Below are positions 43,833-56,581 of a DNA stretch of 64,000 bases, one piece after another. The notes beneath the pieces were generated by a model. The model did not search any database. It saw nothing but the letters and a program-made list of their open reading frames with translations, and was not told the DNA's origin. Origin of the DNA: Deroplatys truncata. Lineage: Eukaryota > Arthropoda > Insecta > Mantodea > Mantidae. The stretch lies in NCBI GenBank assembly GCA_030765065.1, contig CM060977.1, positions 161,209,052-161,273,051 of the forward strand, written 5' to 3'. Within the stretch, counting starts at the first letter, position 1; each line of letters begins with the position of its first letter. The position numbers and the translations under genes are program-made.

Positions 43833-44607
43833 TCTGATGTGTCACACTCACATGACTTTCTCTACGCTTGCACAAACTATTTTTACAAACGCTTATTCTC
43901 CATATGCTTCATGTTAATCGAGATGTTAATCTTATTGCTAATTTTCTTGTAGATGCAAGGGGAATTGGTAGGTTTTAAGCGATAGTCAAATAATTTAAGA
44001 GCTGGTTGCTATGTGGAGTATTCCATTCTCTTTGCACTACCAGGACAAAAAACAAGCAATATCTCGAAAATGGTTCATTCAACAACGAAAATGTTTGACA
44101 TAAATTGTATATTTTAACGCGATCTACATTTTTTCTGTAGTAAAATTTTGTCTATATCTTATGGTTTACCAGTTATGCAAAAGTCGTTCACAATGAAGAA
44201 TACCTTTGGAGACATTCCGAGAAAACTCGAGATATACATTTCATTTGTCATGAAAATATCTTAAAGATATGATATTTTAATCAAAATCGTTAGACCCATG
44301 TTTGAGAAAATTAAAATTTTCGAAAAATGTTCCATGTAAAGCGTAACCTGGGGTGGGGGGATTTTCTTGAAAACCTTGGTGTTGCATCTCTGGAAGATAC
44401 TGAACCTAAATACCAAGTTTGGTGTTTATCCGACTGTTCGTTTCTGAGTTATGCTGTTCACAGACACACACAGGGACATGTTTCCAAAAATGGTTTTTTT
44501 TTTGGATTCAGGAGGTCTCAAAACATATATTTCCGGTGAAATTTCGGTGTCGAATTTTTGGGTGGAATACAATACTTCCCCTACTTACTCTACGTAGTAG
44601 AGAAAGA
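43833..44607 (-). repeat. R1 repeat inside the MITE
   Basis: Minus orientation, full termini, A-runs at both sides. Confidence 0.85.
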
Positions 44608-44703
44608 AAAAAATTAAATTGACCCCATCATAACGTTCTCCTAATAAATCACGACTAATGTCGTTTACTTTCCCCTATAATAACAAGCAACTTCTATTCA
44701 AGA

Positions 44704-45844
44704 TGCGGCGATCACCTCCTCATCCGTTGCTGTAGCTTACCTTGATGCTTCTCCCGTTGCTTCCAGAAGTTCTCAGCGTGTTGGTTCTTCAATTTATCCT
44801 CGGCTAGCTGCAGTAATTTTCCTTAAATTATATGGGAGCATGGACTTATCCTCGGTAAAGGAAAACGTAGATCTCGGGTGGTGATATAGGAAGACATAGA
44901 CTTGCTTTGTTTATGAAAAGATGACACTGCCGTTTCTTTTTATTTAATTTAACACTCGTAGTATACAAAACTGGTATTGCCGCTGTAAAATACTGTCCAC
45001 CGCTGTTAGACTATGGCGTGGATATGTCACGAAATATAACTATTCTTATTGTCGCTTTCAGAGTAGCGGATCTTAGGTGTGTTGCTAAAACTATTTTGAT
45101 TCCCTGTTTTGGCGCGATATCTCACACATCCTGCAGCATCTCTCCCTGACCACACATGACATAAACTGCCGAATAAAATGCAATACTAAGCTGACATTAC
45201 AAAGCTGACTTGATTCCCTTCTTGGCGCGATATCTCACGCATCCTGCAGCATCTCTCCCTGACCACACATTACCAAAACTGTCCCGAAATTTCCCCAAAC
45301 AGATTCATTTATAGTCTCAGGCTCCTGAGGCTGCTTCCTTTCCTATTGGTCCATTTTTAGCGCGACTCGACGCGTCTAACTATTTCGAATAAACTTTCAG
45401 GGATCTCATTGGTCCAATTTTAATATAAATCGCGGCTTTTCCTACATTTACCGTTAAGGTTGTCTTTCTCACTCACTTGGTCACGGCGAATTATCAAATA
45501 ATGGGACAAAGGCTCTACACCCTCGCTGTAGGAATAATAGCACAGCGACCGGAGAGAGGTAATAAAACTAGGTTTTCTGCCTTCGAAAGCACTATTCCTG
45601 TAGCTAAAACTTTCCCTCGTGGACAGTATTTTAACATAGCGCTTAAATTATTTACATTAAACCATTTATAACTCTACTAATATTAATAACCTAGATAGAT
45701 ACATAATGTTAAATCACCCTTCTTAAAATATACAAGCAGTATGAGAAAAAGATATTTACATAATACGATTTAACATCACTAAAAGTTAATTAATAAGTTA
45801 TCTGTAATTATAGTTCTTGGGCTCGGCCTAGAGTTGCCGTTTCA
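44704..45844 (-). repeat. 3' LTR
   Basis: 1,141 bases, ends TG...CA on the minus strand; direct copy of 48302-49442. Its short internal ORF (45477-45671) occurs identically in the other LTR. Confidence 0.9.
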
Positions 45845-46237
45845 AATTGCCCTGTTCTGGAAAAGAATAAATTTTTCAACACTTGATACAATTTTCTTTT
45901 ACAGAATAATTCCTCTGATTATGGCCTTTGTTCGTTTGTTTTGTTGACAGAGACCCTTCGCTATACCTGCTCCTTCACAAGGGCTCTGACAAACCGGTGA
46001 TGTTTATATTTGGGTCATTCACTCTACACTCTCCCTTTAAAAACAGGTTTCCGAGAGACATTCTTATACACAATACATTTCCCGCACACGAATAACTTGT
46101 GACGCATACAAATACTCTAATACCCAATTTAAGTTCTAAAATAAAATCTATTTACATACATATTGGTACATAATTATTATGCCTTTATTTATTTCTTTAC
46201 ATCCTTATTTATCGGGTGTATTACCTTTACTATTTGT

Positions 46238-46440
46238 TCACAGGGGTGTTACCTCATTTCGAGTAAAACTAACCTGATTCTTTTCATTATATTCTTCACC
46301 CTTCTCATTCTCTAAACATTTGTACGGTTTGAGCAACTGTTTATGGTATCTCCCTACGATCTTGGAATTCTTTATTTCTTGTAACTCAAATGTAAATCAC
46401 CCTGTATGGACCTTTAAATAAATTTTCCATTCCATGATAC
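46238..46440 (-). pseudogene. Remnant of Gypsy integrase C-terminus (GPY/F module)
   Basis: Minus-strand reading gives ENLFKGPYRVIYI and, one frame over, KIVGRYHKQLLKPYKC, ending at TGA 46238-46240. The G-P-Y motif followed by a short beta region and a YHxxxLKPY tail is characteristic of the end of Ty3/Gypsy integrases. It shows that the element once had a pol gene, and a frameshift splits even this remnant. Confidence 0.65.
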
Positions 46441-46860
46441 CCTTTTTTTTTATAATTAATAAAACTAATTTATATGTTTAAAGAAAACTGTCAGCATATT
46501 GCTAGCATACCAACCAATTAATAATTTACAAATATTGCTAAATATCAAAAAAAAATATAATAAATATTCTGACAATAAAAGCTGTTTCAACCTTAAGACA
46601 AACTTATTCAAGCAGAAAGAAACTGAAACATATTAATGGCAAAGGTGTTTCTTGTTCTTCTTCACTATCACTAATGAGCATTTAATACTCAAGTCTCTTT
46701 AGTAATGCAAAAAAAAATGTTCTGCACAACTGCTTACGATAATTCATTAATTCACATGTGAAAGCTCTCCTTTCCAGGCACTGTAGAGTCAGGACCAATG
46801 ATATTATGTCTTTCTTTTCTTTTTTTTTTTTTTTTTTAATTTGAATGCTGGATTTTTTTT

Positions 46861-48006
46861 TTATACCCATACTAATTCTCCAAGTTCGATCAACCCTTTC
46901 TTTCGCTTCCTTGTTTTAAATTCCTGCTTTCTTTTCTGCGCCCTTTTTAACATTCTTTCAAAAGCTTTCTTTAACGTCTCTTCTCCCGTTAGTGTTTTCG
47001 GCTCTTTAGTTTCTAGTATCTGTAGTAATTTCCCTTCAAGTGTTTCTATTAGCTTCCCCTTCATCAGCTCAACTAATTTCCCCTCTACATTCTTATCTTG
47101 TTCACTTAAGTTTCTTTCTAAGTCCTGACCCTGCTTACTTAATTTCCCTTCGAAATCCTTTTGTTCGCTCAGTTTTCTTTCTAAGTCCTTACTCTGCTCA
47201 TTTACGATTCTTTCTAAGGTCCTACTCTGCTCATTTGATTTCCCTTCTACATTCTTATCTTGTTCCCTTACGATTCTTTCAAAGCCCTTACTCTGCTTAT
47301 TTACGATTCTTTCTACGTCCTTATTATGCCCATTTGATTCCCCTTCTAGATTCTTATCTGGTTCACTTACGATTCTTTCTAAGTCATTACTCTGCTTACT
47401 TACGACTCTTTCTAAGTCCTTATTATGCTCATTTGATTCACCTTCTACATTCTTATCTTGTCCACTTACGATTCTTTCTAAGCCCTTATTATGCTCATCT
47501 GATTTCCCTTCTAGATTCTTATCTGGTTCACTTACGATTCTTTCTAAGTCATTACTCTGCTTACTTACGACTCTTTCTAAGTCCTTATTATGCTCATTTG
47601 ATTCACCTTCTACATTCTTATCTAGTTGACTTCCGATTCTTTCTACGTTCTTACTATATTCACTTAAGATCTTACCCCGTTCATCTATTATGCTTTCTAA
47701 CTTTTTACTGTGTTCATTGAAGATCTTACCCCGTTCCTTTATGTCCTTACCCATCTCGTCTATCTTTGTGCTCAAATGTTGAAGCAATATTAGCAGCTGG
47801 TTTTGACCTGCGTCAATGACCTGCTTATTCGGTGATTGCCTTTCTAGCCTAACTTCTACTTCTGCTGCGCCCATATTTTCTCCATCTGTTGTTATGCTGC
47901 CAATAGCCTCCCCATTCAATTCTTTCAAATCTTCCCTTGACCTACTCATGGTTCCGTTAGCAAGTTCTACCTCCCTAGTAATGACTTTACCCCCTCTCAA
48001 TAACAT
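46861..48006 (-). CDS. Coiled-coil, gag-like protein of the LTR element
   Basis: A 381-residue intact ORF starting at the ATG at 48006, just downstream of the leader. The N-terminal ~75 residues are mixed, then come a hydrophobic helix (QNQLLILLQHLSTKIDEM) and about 200 residues of degenerate ~11-residue and 30-residue repeats such as NKDLERVVSKQSNDLERIV, rich in Glu/Lys/Ser and predicted as a long coiled coil. A Lys/Arg-rich C-terminus (KKAFERMLKRAQKRKQ) follows. Position after the 5' LTR suggests gag. There is no CCHC zinc knuckle or recognisable matrix/capsid domain, so this is by context. It is free of stops, consistent with recent insertion. Confidence 0.6.
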   Translation of the reverse strand: MLLRGGKVITREVELANGTMSRSREDLKELNGEAIGSITTDGENMGAAEVEVRLERQSPNKQVIDAGQNQLLILLQHLSTKIDEMGKDIKERGKIFNEHSKKLESIIDERGKILSEYSKNVERIGSQLDKNVEGESNEHNKDLERVVSKQSNDLERIVSEPDKNLEGKSDEHNKGLERIVSGQDKNVEGESNEHNKDLERVVSKQSNDLERIVSEPDKNLEGESNGHNKDVERIVNKQSKGFERIVREQDKNVEGKSNEQSRTLERIVNEQSKDLERKLSEQKDFEGKLSKQGQDLERNLSEQDKNVEGKLVELMKGKLIETLEGKLLQILETKEPKTLTGEETLKKAFERMLKRAQKRKQEFKTRKRKKGLIELGELVWV

Positions 48007-48301
48007 GTGTTCACCAAAACTGAGTCACTACTCTGCATGCCTTTTTGTTTGTTTTTGAATAAATGTTCTAACCTGTATTTTTTTTTTATGTTAACTGATG
48101 CGTTCCGGGTTCGAATCCTGGTGAAGTTCTAGAAGCGATGTTCTCAGCTGTTTTGTTGTCCCACGTAGGTAGACTAGAAGTTCGCGTTGTAATTTTGTTC
48201 TGCTGTGCCCCTTTCCTCTGAAGATTCTTCGTCTGTTCGTTGTTTCCTAGTACTCCGTTTGAGTCGTTCTTCCTTTCGATCTCCACGTTATGGCGCCAGT
48301 T

Positions 48302-49442
48302 TGCGGCGATCACCTCCTCATCCGTTGCTGTAGCTTACCTTGATGCTTCTCCCGTTGCTTCCAGAAGTTCTCAGCGTGTTGGTTCTTCAATTTATCCTCG
48401 GCTAGCTGCAGTAATTTTCCTTAAATTATATGGGAGCATGGACTTATCCTCGGTAAAGGAAAACGTAGATCTCGGGTGGTGATATAGGAAGACATAGACT
48501 TGCTTTGTTTATGAAAAGATGACACTGCCGTTTCTTTTTATTTAATTTAACACTCGTAGTATACAAAACTGGTATTGCCGCTGTAAAATACTGTCCACCG
48601 CTGTTAGACTATGGCGTGGATATGTCACGAAATATAACTATTCTTATTGTCGCTTTCAGAGTAGCGGATCTTAGGTGTGTTGCTAAAACTATTTTGATTC
48701 CCTGTTTTGGCGCGATATCTCACACATCCTGCAGCATCTCTCCCTGACCACACATGACATAAACTGCCGAATAAAATGCAATACTAAGCTGACATTACAA
48801 AGCTGACTTGATTCCCTTCTTGGCGCGATATCTCACGCATCCTGCAGCATCTCTCCCTGACCACACATTACCAAAACTGTCCCGAAATTTCCCCAAACAG
48901 ATTCATTTATAGTCTCAGGCTCCTGAGGCTGCTTCCTTTCCTATTGGTCCATTTTTAGCGCGACTCGACGCGTCTAACTATTTCGAATAAACTTTCAGGG
49001 ATCTCATTGGTCCAATTTTAATATAAATCGCGGCTTTTCCTACATTTACCGTTAAGGTTGTCTTTCTCACTCACTTGGTCACGGCGAATTATCAAATAAT
49101 GGGACAAAGGCTCTACACCCTCGCTGTAGGAATAATAGCACAGCGACCGGAGAGAGGTAATAAAACTAGGTTTTCTGCCTTCGAAAGCACTATTCCTGTA
49201 GCTAAAACTTTCCCTCGTGGACAGTATTTTAACATAGCGCTTAAATTATTTACATTAAACCATTTATAACTCTACTAATATTAATAACCTAGATAGATAC
49301 ATAATGTTAAATCACCCTTCTTAAAATATACAAGCAGTATGAGAAAAAGATATTTACATAATACGATTTAACATCACTAAAAGTTAATTAATAAGTTATC
49401 TGTAATTATAGTTCTTGGGCTCGGCCTAGAGTTGCCGTTTCA
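48302..49442 (-). repeat. 5' LTR
   Basis: Direct copy of the other LTR, adjacent to the primer-binding-site-like sequence at about 48299-48284. Confidence 0.9.
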
Positions 49443-49928
49443 AAGACATTTCTTTCTACAACGTTTAGTTTTGGAGATAATGTATAGTCTCAACTTAAAT
49501 GGGCCACCCTGTATAAGCAACAAAGCATATTCAGCAAACGACCTATCAAATCAAAGGTCACCAGATTAGCCAATATACGGCAATTTAAGAATTTGTAAAT
49601 GCGTGTTCACAAATCTGATTTCTTTTAATATTAAAATACAATCAAATATATTTATACAACGTCTTTCAGATTAAAAAAAACACCTAATACTTTTGGAATG
49701 TGCTAGAAGTATGGAGTCAAACATTAATATTTAGCTGTTTTTGTAATGCGTGATTGGTGACATTTCGAAACAGAATGAGCATATCCACGTTTGTCAATTG
49801 TTTATCTGGATTTGTAAAGTTCCTCAAACTTTACAAGTTAACAAACCGTTATTGTGAAACAGAGTTTATAAACATTTGTAATTTTTAGTTGTTATTTGTA
49901 AACTGTAAATGTTGTAAAAACAGGATCC

Positions 49929-50242
49929 AGGCATTGACAGCTGCTTGCGGCAGACGGTGGAGAGTGTGCTATGGAAAGATTTCTCCTTGACGCTTGGCGA
50001 CACTGCTGGAGCCGTTGTTTCCTGAGATTGAGCGGCATGCATAAAATGAAGTAAACGCTTTTCCTAGGTTTTAAAAGTAAATATTACGATACATGCATAA
50101 AAAGTTTAGTATATGCTGTTCCTCTTAGCACATTATCGATCCAGTATCTTATACTTCTACCCTTAGAATATACTACCTAGGTGGTATTGTCATGCATAAA
50201 ACGTACGAAAAGAGTTTACTTCATAGGCACTACTAAGAAAAA
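49929..50242. other. Non-coding sequence, nothing recognised
   Basis: No gene or repeat found. Confidence 0.35.
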
Positions 50243-51098
50243 TCTGATGTGTTACACTCACATGACTTTCTCTACTCTTGTACAAACTATTTTTACAAAC
50301 GCTTATTCTCCATATGCTTCATGTTAATGGAGACATCGAGATGTTAATCTTATTTCTAATTTTCTTATAGATGCAAGGGGAATTGGTAGGCTTTAAGCGA
50401 TAGTCAAATATTTTAACAGCTGGTTGCTATGTGGAGTATTCCATTCTCTTTGTATTACCAAGACAAAAAATGAATAACGAATTTCCATTTGAGAAAAAGT
50501 ATAAGTATTGGAAAATTTAAGGGAATAACAAGCAATATCTCGAAAATGGTTCACTCAACAAAAAAAAAATGTATATGACATAAATTGTGTATTTTAATGC
50601 GATCTACATTTTTTGTGTAGTAAAATTTTGTCTATTATGGTTTACGAGTTATGCAAAAGTCGTTCACAATGAAGAATACTTTTGAAGACATTCCCAGAAA
50701 ATTCGAGATATGTATTTCATTTTTCATGAAAATATCTTAAACATATGGTATTTATATCAAAATCGTTTGATCCATTTTAGAGAAAATTAAAATTTTCGAA
50801 AAATCTTACATGTAAAGGGTAATCTGGGGTGGGGGGATTTTCCTGAAAACCTTCGTGTCGCATCTCTGGAAGATACTGAACCTAAATACCAAGTTTGGTG
50901 TTTATCCGACTGTTCGTTTCTGAGTTATGCTGTTCACAGACAGACACACACACACACGGACCTGTTTCCTAAAATGCTTTTTTTTTTTTTTTTTGGATTC
51001 AGGGGGTCTCATAATATATATTTCCAGTGAAATCTCGGTATCGAATTTTTGGGTGGAATACAATACTTCCCCTTCTTACTATACGTAGTAGAGAAAGT
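50243..51098 (-). repeat. R1 repeat, full length
   Basis: Minus orientation, T-run of 17 at 50980-50996, both termini, A5 on both sides. Confidence 0.85.
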
Positions 51099-53873
51099 AA
51101 AAATCATAACATGCCTCTCTCCAGGCTTCGCTTGCTTAAAAAATGTGCATAATAAAGTAAAATGGCTGAATTTCTTCAATTTCAGGGAATAAACATAACG
51201 GCCTAGAGATTCTGACTTCAAGCGATTATATCGATTCGATAAACAGAATGTGGAATAGTTAAGTGATTATTTCACTGCAGACATCCGTCTTTAATTTCTG
51301 CACTACTGAAGCTTTCTTATTTCTCAGTGCAGGGCTTTGTGATCTATTCAATAATATTCGATATTGCTACTGTAAATTTGCGAACTGTATTTATTCTCCT
51401 TGTTTCTCATATTCCTCAGATGTTTTACATGTTTTACATACAAAGCTTAAGTTGATCCTAAATTTTCCAATTGTTGGGGTTTGTCGCGTTCTATAATCTT
51501 TTGCGTTAAGTTTTAATTAATCAGAATGGCCGAATAGAAGGGAAGCGCCCGATTAATAGGAAATTCTATTATTATTGTAAGGTAAAACTATGGCATTAAA
51601 GTATAAATTTCTTAGCATTAGATTACTGTTTATGCATACGAAATGAAGTATGTGATACTCCTTTGAACTTTTCCTATAGGTAAAACAAAAGGTAATATAG
51701 TTTATGCATATCGCTCGTTGTCCCGTCTACATCCGGAACCCCCAGGTTGCGGCCGGCTAAGGCAGTGCTAGCTGGCGCCAGGATTGATGCCATGTTGGAG
51801 TTGTTAGGGACCGCGTTCTTGCTAGCGCACATCGTCGTTCCGATCTGGTCGCCCTTCGGGTCTCCCTTTCATCCCTTCCTCGCAGGGGGCTACGTTGGAA
51901 GCACCAATGGCGCACTATGGCCTACGTGCGATGCTATGCTCCTGTTCCTGAAGGTCCCTCCGTCTGACTACTCCAAACTCCCTAAAACATTGCGTCGATA
52001 GCCCTGCATATTATTTCGACGACTGCGCCGTTGGTGGCAGTCCCAGGTTCGATGCCCGCTAGGGTTGGAGTCGAACGCGGTATAGTGGTAGAGATAGAAT
52101 TAATGTTAAAGTTCACTGTACCTTTTCTCTATCCGACGTGGCTTCGTCTTGTTGTCCTTCTCGCTGTTACCCTGGCTAGTTGGTTCTCAGCGGTGATTTT
52201 AGCATGGACTCTGCCTATCATGATATTTGATAAGCTCGTCGATCTCAGTTGTGGTACTGGGAGCTTAGAGAAGAATTGACTACACACTGTAATGTTTGGT
52301 TTATGACTATTTATTATTACTTCCTCACTCTAACACTACATAAATGTTCCTGTTCACCTATCACCATTTTGCGCGTTCAACTGTTGACTGTGAACTGCCT
52401 AACAACTTCAACTGTCTACTACTGTGTACTGTCTTCTACTGTATACTCTTACTTTTTAACTGTGTACTTCGAACTCTGCAACTGTCTTCCCCTGTGTACT
52501 GTCTACTTCTGTTTAACTGTGTACTGCGAACTCTTCAACTGTCTTCCACTGTATACTGTCTTCTACTGAACGTCAACTATGAACTGCTTAACCTAAAAGT
52601 CAACGGTAAACTGCCGTTATATTATATTTGCCTCGCTCCATACTTCCGGAGCGGAAACAAACAGAGTCATAAAACTTTACCCTTCTATTCATACACAAAA
52701 GATCCCGTTTTCGCTGACCATATGAACATCATGTTTCTACCCTAACTGCAGAGTTCAAGACGTTCTAAACCTAGTGAAACAGGAACATTATGTACACGAC
52801 AAATATTAAATTATACAGAAATTATTATTTACATGATTTTCACATTGTAAACTTATATCATTTATATATTAGATTAAACATAGAATAATTTAGCACATAA
52901 CAAAATTTCCTCGGGTACATTCTGTCTCAACATCATTTGGCTTTTGAGGTTAAGGGAAAAACCCGATAAATTATCCAGATAGTACGACCCAACCGAGGTT
53001 TGAAATACGCAGAGTTGTACTCTCATATTATGTTTGCATTCTATGGGTTCCCAAACAGACAAACCTGTAAATTAGTTGTGTAATAATTTGTCCCTAATCG
53101 CAATGCCACGGTGAGTGTAGCCATCGAGTGTTCTGTTTTTCCACCTTCACTGCTTTATCATATTGTATAACATACAGATTCACTAGTTGGCATTCCTGCA
53201 GCTATTTTCTTTATCATCTATTTCTGCACGAACTATTATGTCGGAGTCGTAACGCTGGAATAATCAATTTGGATCTCTCGCCTACATGGGACAGGGATCA
53301 AGGACGTGAAACCGTTGCACACTTATGTACTTCCTCGTGTGGCGGCCATTTTGTATACCATCATCTTATCCTAATGAGCTGCTTGTTATATTCCCACACA
53401 CGTTCTGTCTGCCTTATACGTCCAGCTTTGATATGCCGTTCCGTGTGTACGAATGTGGGATCTCAAGATTTAATGCAACTGCGTAATGTTTGGAGACAGG
53501 TGTAATATACTGCCTGTCCTGCCTACAAGTGTATTGTGTTATGACAATCTAGGTCCGAGATTTCTCATTTGTAATACTACTGAAGCTTCTCGTCACCATA
53601 GCATCACTTTCAGAATTAGAACTGTAGTGTTTACAGAGGAGGCTGCGACAGCTGTTTTAAATCTAGGTCGAAATACTGCCATATTACAGATTCTTTGCAT
53701 AAGTACGTAGGAAATAAAAGGCAAAGAACGGTCAATTAACGGTTAATAGTAGATTACGATACAAGGGGTAAAAGTAGAGCTTGTTTTGCGAGTAGGTATG
53801 TTCGCGAATATTCGCAATACTACAAACAAAATAAAACCAGTTATATTTAACACGTGTGGCACATACTATTTTT
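51099..53873. other. Intergenic sequence with a CTGT-type minisatellite
   Basis: No supported gene. Between about 52380 and 52580, words such as CTGTCTACTACTGTGTACTG recur with variation, a degenerate minisatellite that produces the overlapping ORFs at 52249-52745. The GC-richer part at 51720-52110 has ORFs without family features and a B-box-like GTTCGATGC near 52050, possibly an old repeat. Confidence 0.45.
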
Positions 53874-54617
53874 ACTTTCTCTACTACGTATAGTAAGTAC
53901 GGCATTCCACTCAAAAATTCGATACCGAGATTTCACCGGAAATACATGTTTTAAACTTGGTATTTAGGTGCAGTAGCTTCCAGATATGCGACACGAAGGT
54001 TTTCAAGAAAATACCCCCACCCCAGATTACCCTTTACATGGAATATTTTTCGAAAATGTTAATTTTCTCAAAAATGGCTGTAACGATATTGATTAAAATA
54101 TCACATATTTAAGATACTTTCATAACAAATAAAATGTCTGTCTCGAATTTTCTGGGAATGTCTCCAAAAGTATTCATCATTGTGAACGACATTTGCAACT
54201 AACTAACTGGTAAACCGTAGGAGATAGACAAACTTTTACTACACAAAAAATGTAGATAGCATTAAAACACACAATTTATTTCATATACATGTTTGTTGTT
54301 GAGTGAACCATTTTCGAGATGTTGCTTGTTACTCCCTTCAATTTTCCAATACTTATACCTTTTCTCAAATGGGAATTCTTTATTCATTTTTTTTTGTTCT
54401 GATAATGCAAAGAGAATGGAATACTCCACATAGCAACCAGCTCTTAAAATATTTGACTATCGCTTAAAGCCTACCAATTCCCCTTGCATCTACAAGAAAA
54501 TTAGCAATAAGATTAACATCTCGATATCTCGATTAACATGAAGCATATGGAGAATAAGCGTTTGTAAAAATAGTTTGTACAAGAGTAGAGAAAGTCATGT
54601 AAGTGTAACACATCAGA
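53874..54617 (+). repeat. R1 repeat with internal deletion of the microsatellite
   Basis: Jumps from the ACATGTTTT block at 53945 directly to AAACTTGGTATTTAGG, removing the GT tract. Both termini are present. Confidence 0.8.
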
Positions 54618-56539
54618 TTTTTTAGACATCGCTCCAATTTGTAAAATATCAATAATATTATATTGATTCCCGAAAGTAAGAGAAATCACGTTGATATTGT
54701 AATGAAAAGAAGCTAGAAACAGTGATGTGTATTGAATTTATTTAAAGGTGAGTCGGAATTGTTACACTAACAAGTGTAAGTAAACTTAAGTGATGTTAGT
54801 GTAACAATTCCGACTCACCTTTAAATAAATTAAGAGAAATCAGTTTAGAACGCTGTTCAGCAAACAAGAGAAATGACGATAAAAAAGCGAGATATTAGGT
54901 GTTTTGCCTTACACCAGGCAATGAAGCAATTGAATGCTATATCATGTTGCTTTGAGCAATTACTTCTGTTGTTATTCTTTCTGCTGCTTCTGTAATTTCA
55001 CTTCCATTTCAATTTCTTCTGAATTCATAATTTACGCCATTGAATCTTTATGCATCTTATCGCAGATAAAAGAATGACAATTTATATCAAAGAAAGTAGA
55101 AAGCTTTCAGTATAACATATAGGTTAACTCTACAATGAATTGCGATAAATTGAAGTATGGCGATTTGTATTGTGAACATATAATGCGAGCGCCATGAGAA
55201 ATTAATCATGTAAAAAGACATAATGAAAAGTAAAACCTAATCAAACCAAGTCGAGTTATTAAATATGTGAAAATATAAAGGGTAATTTCCATGTAATTGG
55301 ACTTGAACCCAAAGTTGGTCACAATGAAGATTATCGCACTAGATAGGCTTTGCTATCTAAAACAGTGTATTGTATGCTTTAGCGAAGTCTAATTTTTACT
55401 CGTGTTGAGCATTTAGCCTATGATTTCCCTGTCACACCGTATTTATCAAGGTATTAAGTATTGTATTTTTCATATCAGTATCCCAGATATATTCGAAGTA
55501 GAAAGTATCTTTACGTAATTTGCACCACGCTTTGGGCGTCAATTTGAAGTAGGTTGTATTGAAGGAGTTGTATTATATTTCAACTGTTGGGAGCCGAACT
55601 TGAAGTTCATTGCAACCGCACGTATAGTACCCGCTTTCAGGTAGCCTTCGCCCCAAATGTACTTTCCGGTAGACTTTAACCCCCCCCCAAATGTTTAAAA
55701 ATAGTAACTTTGTAATTTGACTGTTTCTTTAAATATTATATATTTATGTTTGCCTCGTCTGCGTCAGTATTATTGTTAGAGACGTGTTTCTCTTTGCAGG
55801 GTTGTGGTGCGACTGAAGAATGTAGGCTTACACAGATTATAATTTTACTTCACTCCCTTTATTAATGCTTGACACGATTTAAATAACACTTCACTGATAT
55901 AGAGGGTGAGCTGTGAGATTTTTCAATTAATTACTTGCACTTTTTAATACGTAAAACTATTTTCGTCTCACACGAATACGTATTACATTTCTCGAGGACG
56001 TGTCTCGCGTCCAGTTAGGAACACTGTCTACAACCAGCGCTGTCTACAAGCAACTCACTTCATTTCTACCGCCCTAAATTTGTAAACTTCTGTATTTTAA
56101 GTCTCTGATTGGCTAATCCTACTCGAATACAATACCTTCATTTGGCTAATGCTTTTTCTGGTTGTTGATTGGCTATTTATTAAACTGTCTCAAAATTTAC
56201 ATTATAGTTGCGCCAATAATGACTAGTAGCATTTAATCTTTCAAATTCATTATTGCCTCAAGCCTACCTCATTATTACCTCATTGTTAGCAACTTTTAAC
56301 CTATTATTCTCACAGCTCCTACATTATTAAATTACATAATACATTCACATAACATTACTGAACAAGTATACAATAATATAAACGTATACACTGACTGTAA
56401 TATACACTTTTTATATATTGTTACATACACATTGTTTTAAGGCGGACTGTTATTGAATTTATATATTATATAAGTAGACTGAAATCATTTACGTGTTAAA
56501 AATACTGCATTAAAGTATTGCAATTTTGATATCGGTATC

Positions 56540-56581
<42 letters not shown>

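Larger units (their letters stand above)
44704..49442 (-). mobile_element. Young, internally deleted Gypsy-like LTR retrotransposon
   Basis: Two direct repeats of 1,141 bases (44704-45844 and 48302-49442) start with TG and end with CA, show no difference in the stretches compared by eye, and are flanked by AAGA on both sides (44700-44703, 49443-49446). On the minus strand the 5' LTR is followed after 2 bases by TGGCGCCATAACGTGG, a plausible primer-binding site. The internal region is only about 2.46 kb, holding a coiled-coil gag-like ORF and the last residues of the integrase; protease, reverse transcriptase and RNase H are missing. Confidence 0.85.
43667..49518. mobile_element. MITE with ~65-bp terminal inverted repeats, split by R1 and an LTR element
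   Basis: The left terminus (43667-43735) and right terminus (about 49447-49518) are inverted copies; both contain GTTGTAGAAAGAAATGT or its complement and start TACAGG(G/A). Removing the R1 copy and the LTR element leaves only about 330 bases, so the original was a short MITE with TA-type ends. Confidence 0.7.
42229..49928. mobile_element. Outer PIF/Harbinger-like element interrupted by later insertions
   Basis: Left end reads GGGCCTGTTTCACAACGTTTAC (first 20 bases from about 42221) and the right end near 49926 is a diverged inverted copy (CCTGTTTTTACAACATTTAC on the minus strand). Similarity continues inward for about 100 bases (CACAATAA.GTTTGT and TTTACAAA blocks). The terminal sequence resembles Harbinger ends. 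Most of its length consists of other elements inserted later. No transposase was recognised. Confidence 0.5.

Noticed and set aside
47040-47720. 226-residue plus-strand ORF
   Set aside because: Exact antisense shadow of the repetitive coiled-coil gag-like ORF.
48086-48313. 75-residue minus-strand ORF ending in GFEPGTHQL
   Set aside because: Reading of the LTR-element leader, including a B-box-like stretch; starts at the primer-binding region and lacks coding features.
51747-52279. Two adjacent ORFs of about 80 residues in GC-richer sequence
   Set aside because: Hydrophobic but without recognisable family, overlapping a B-box-like repeat piece; not enough support for a gene.
52249-52745. Cys/Tyr-rich ORFs of 106 and 133 residues
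   Set aside because: They translate a degenerate CTGT minisatellite in two frames.
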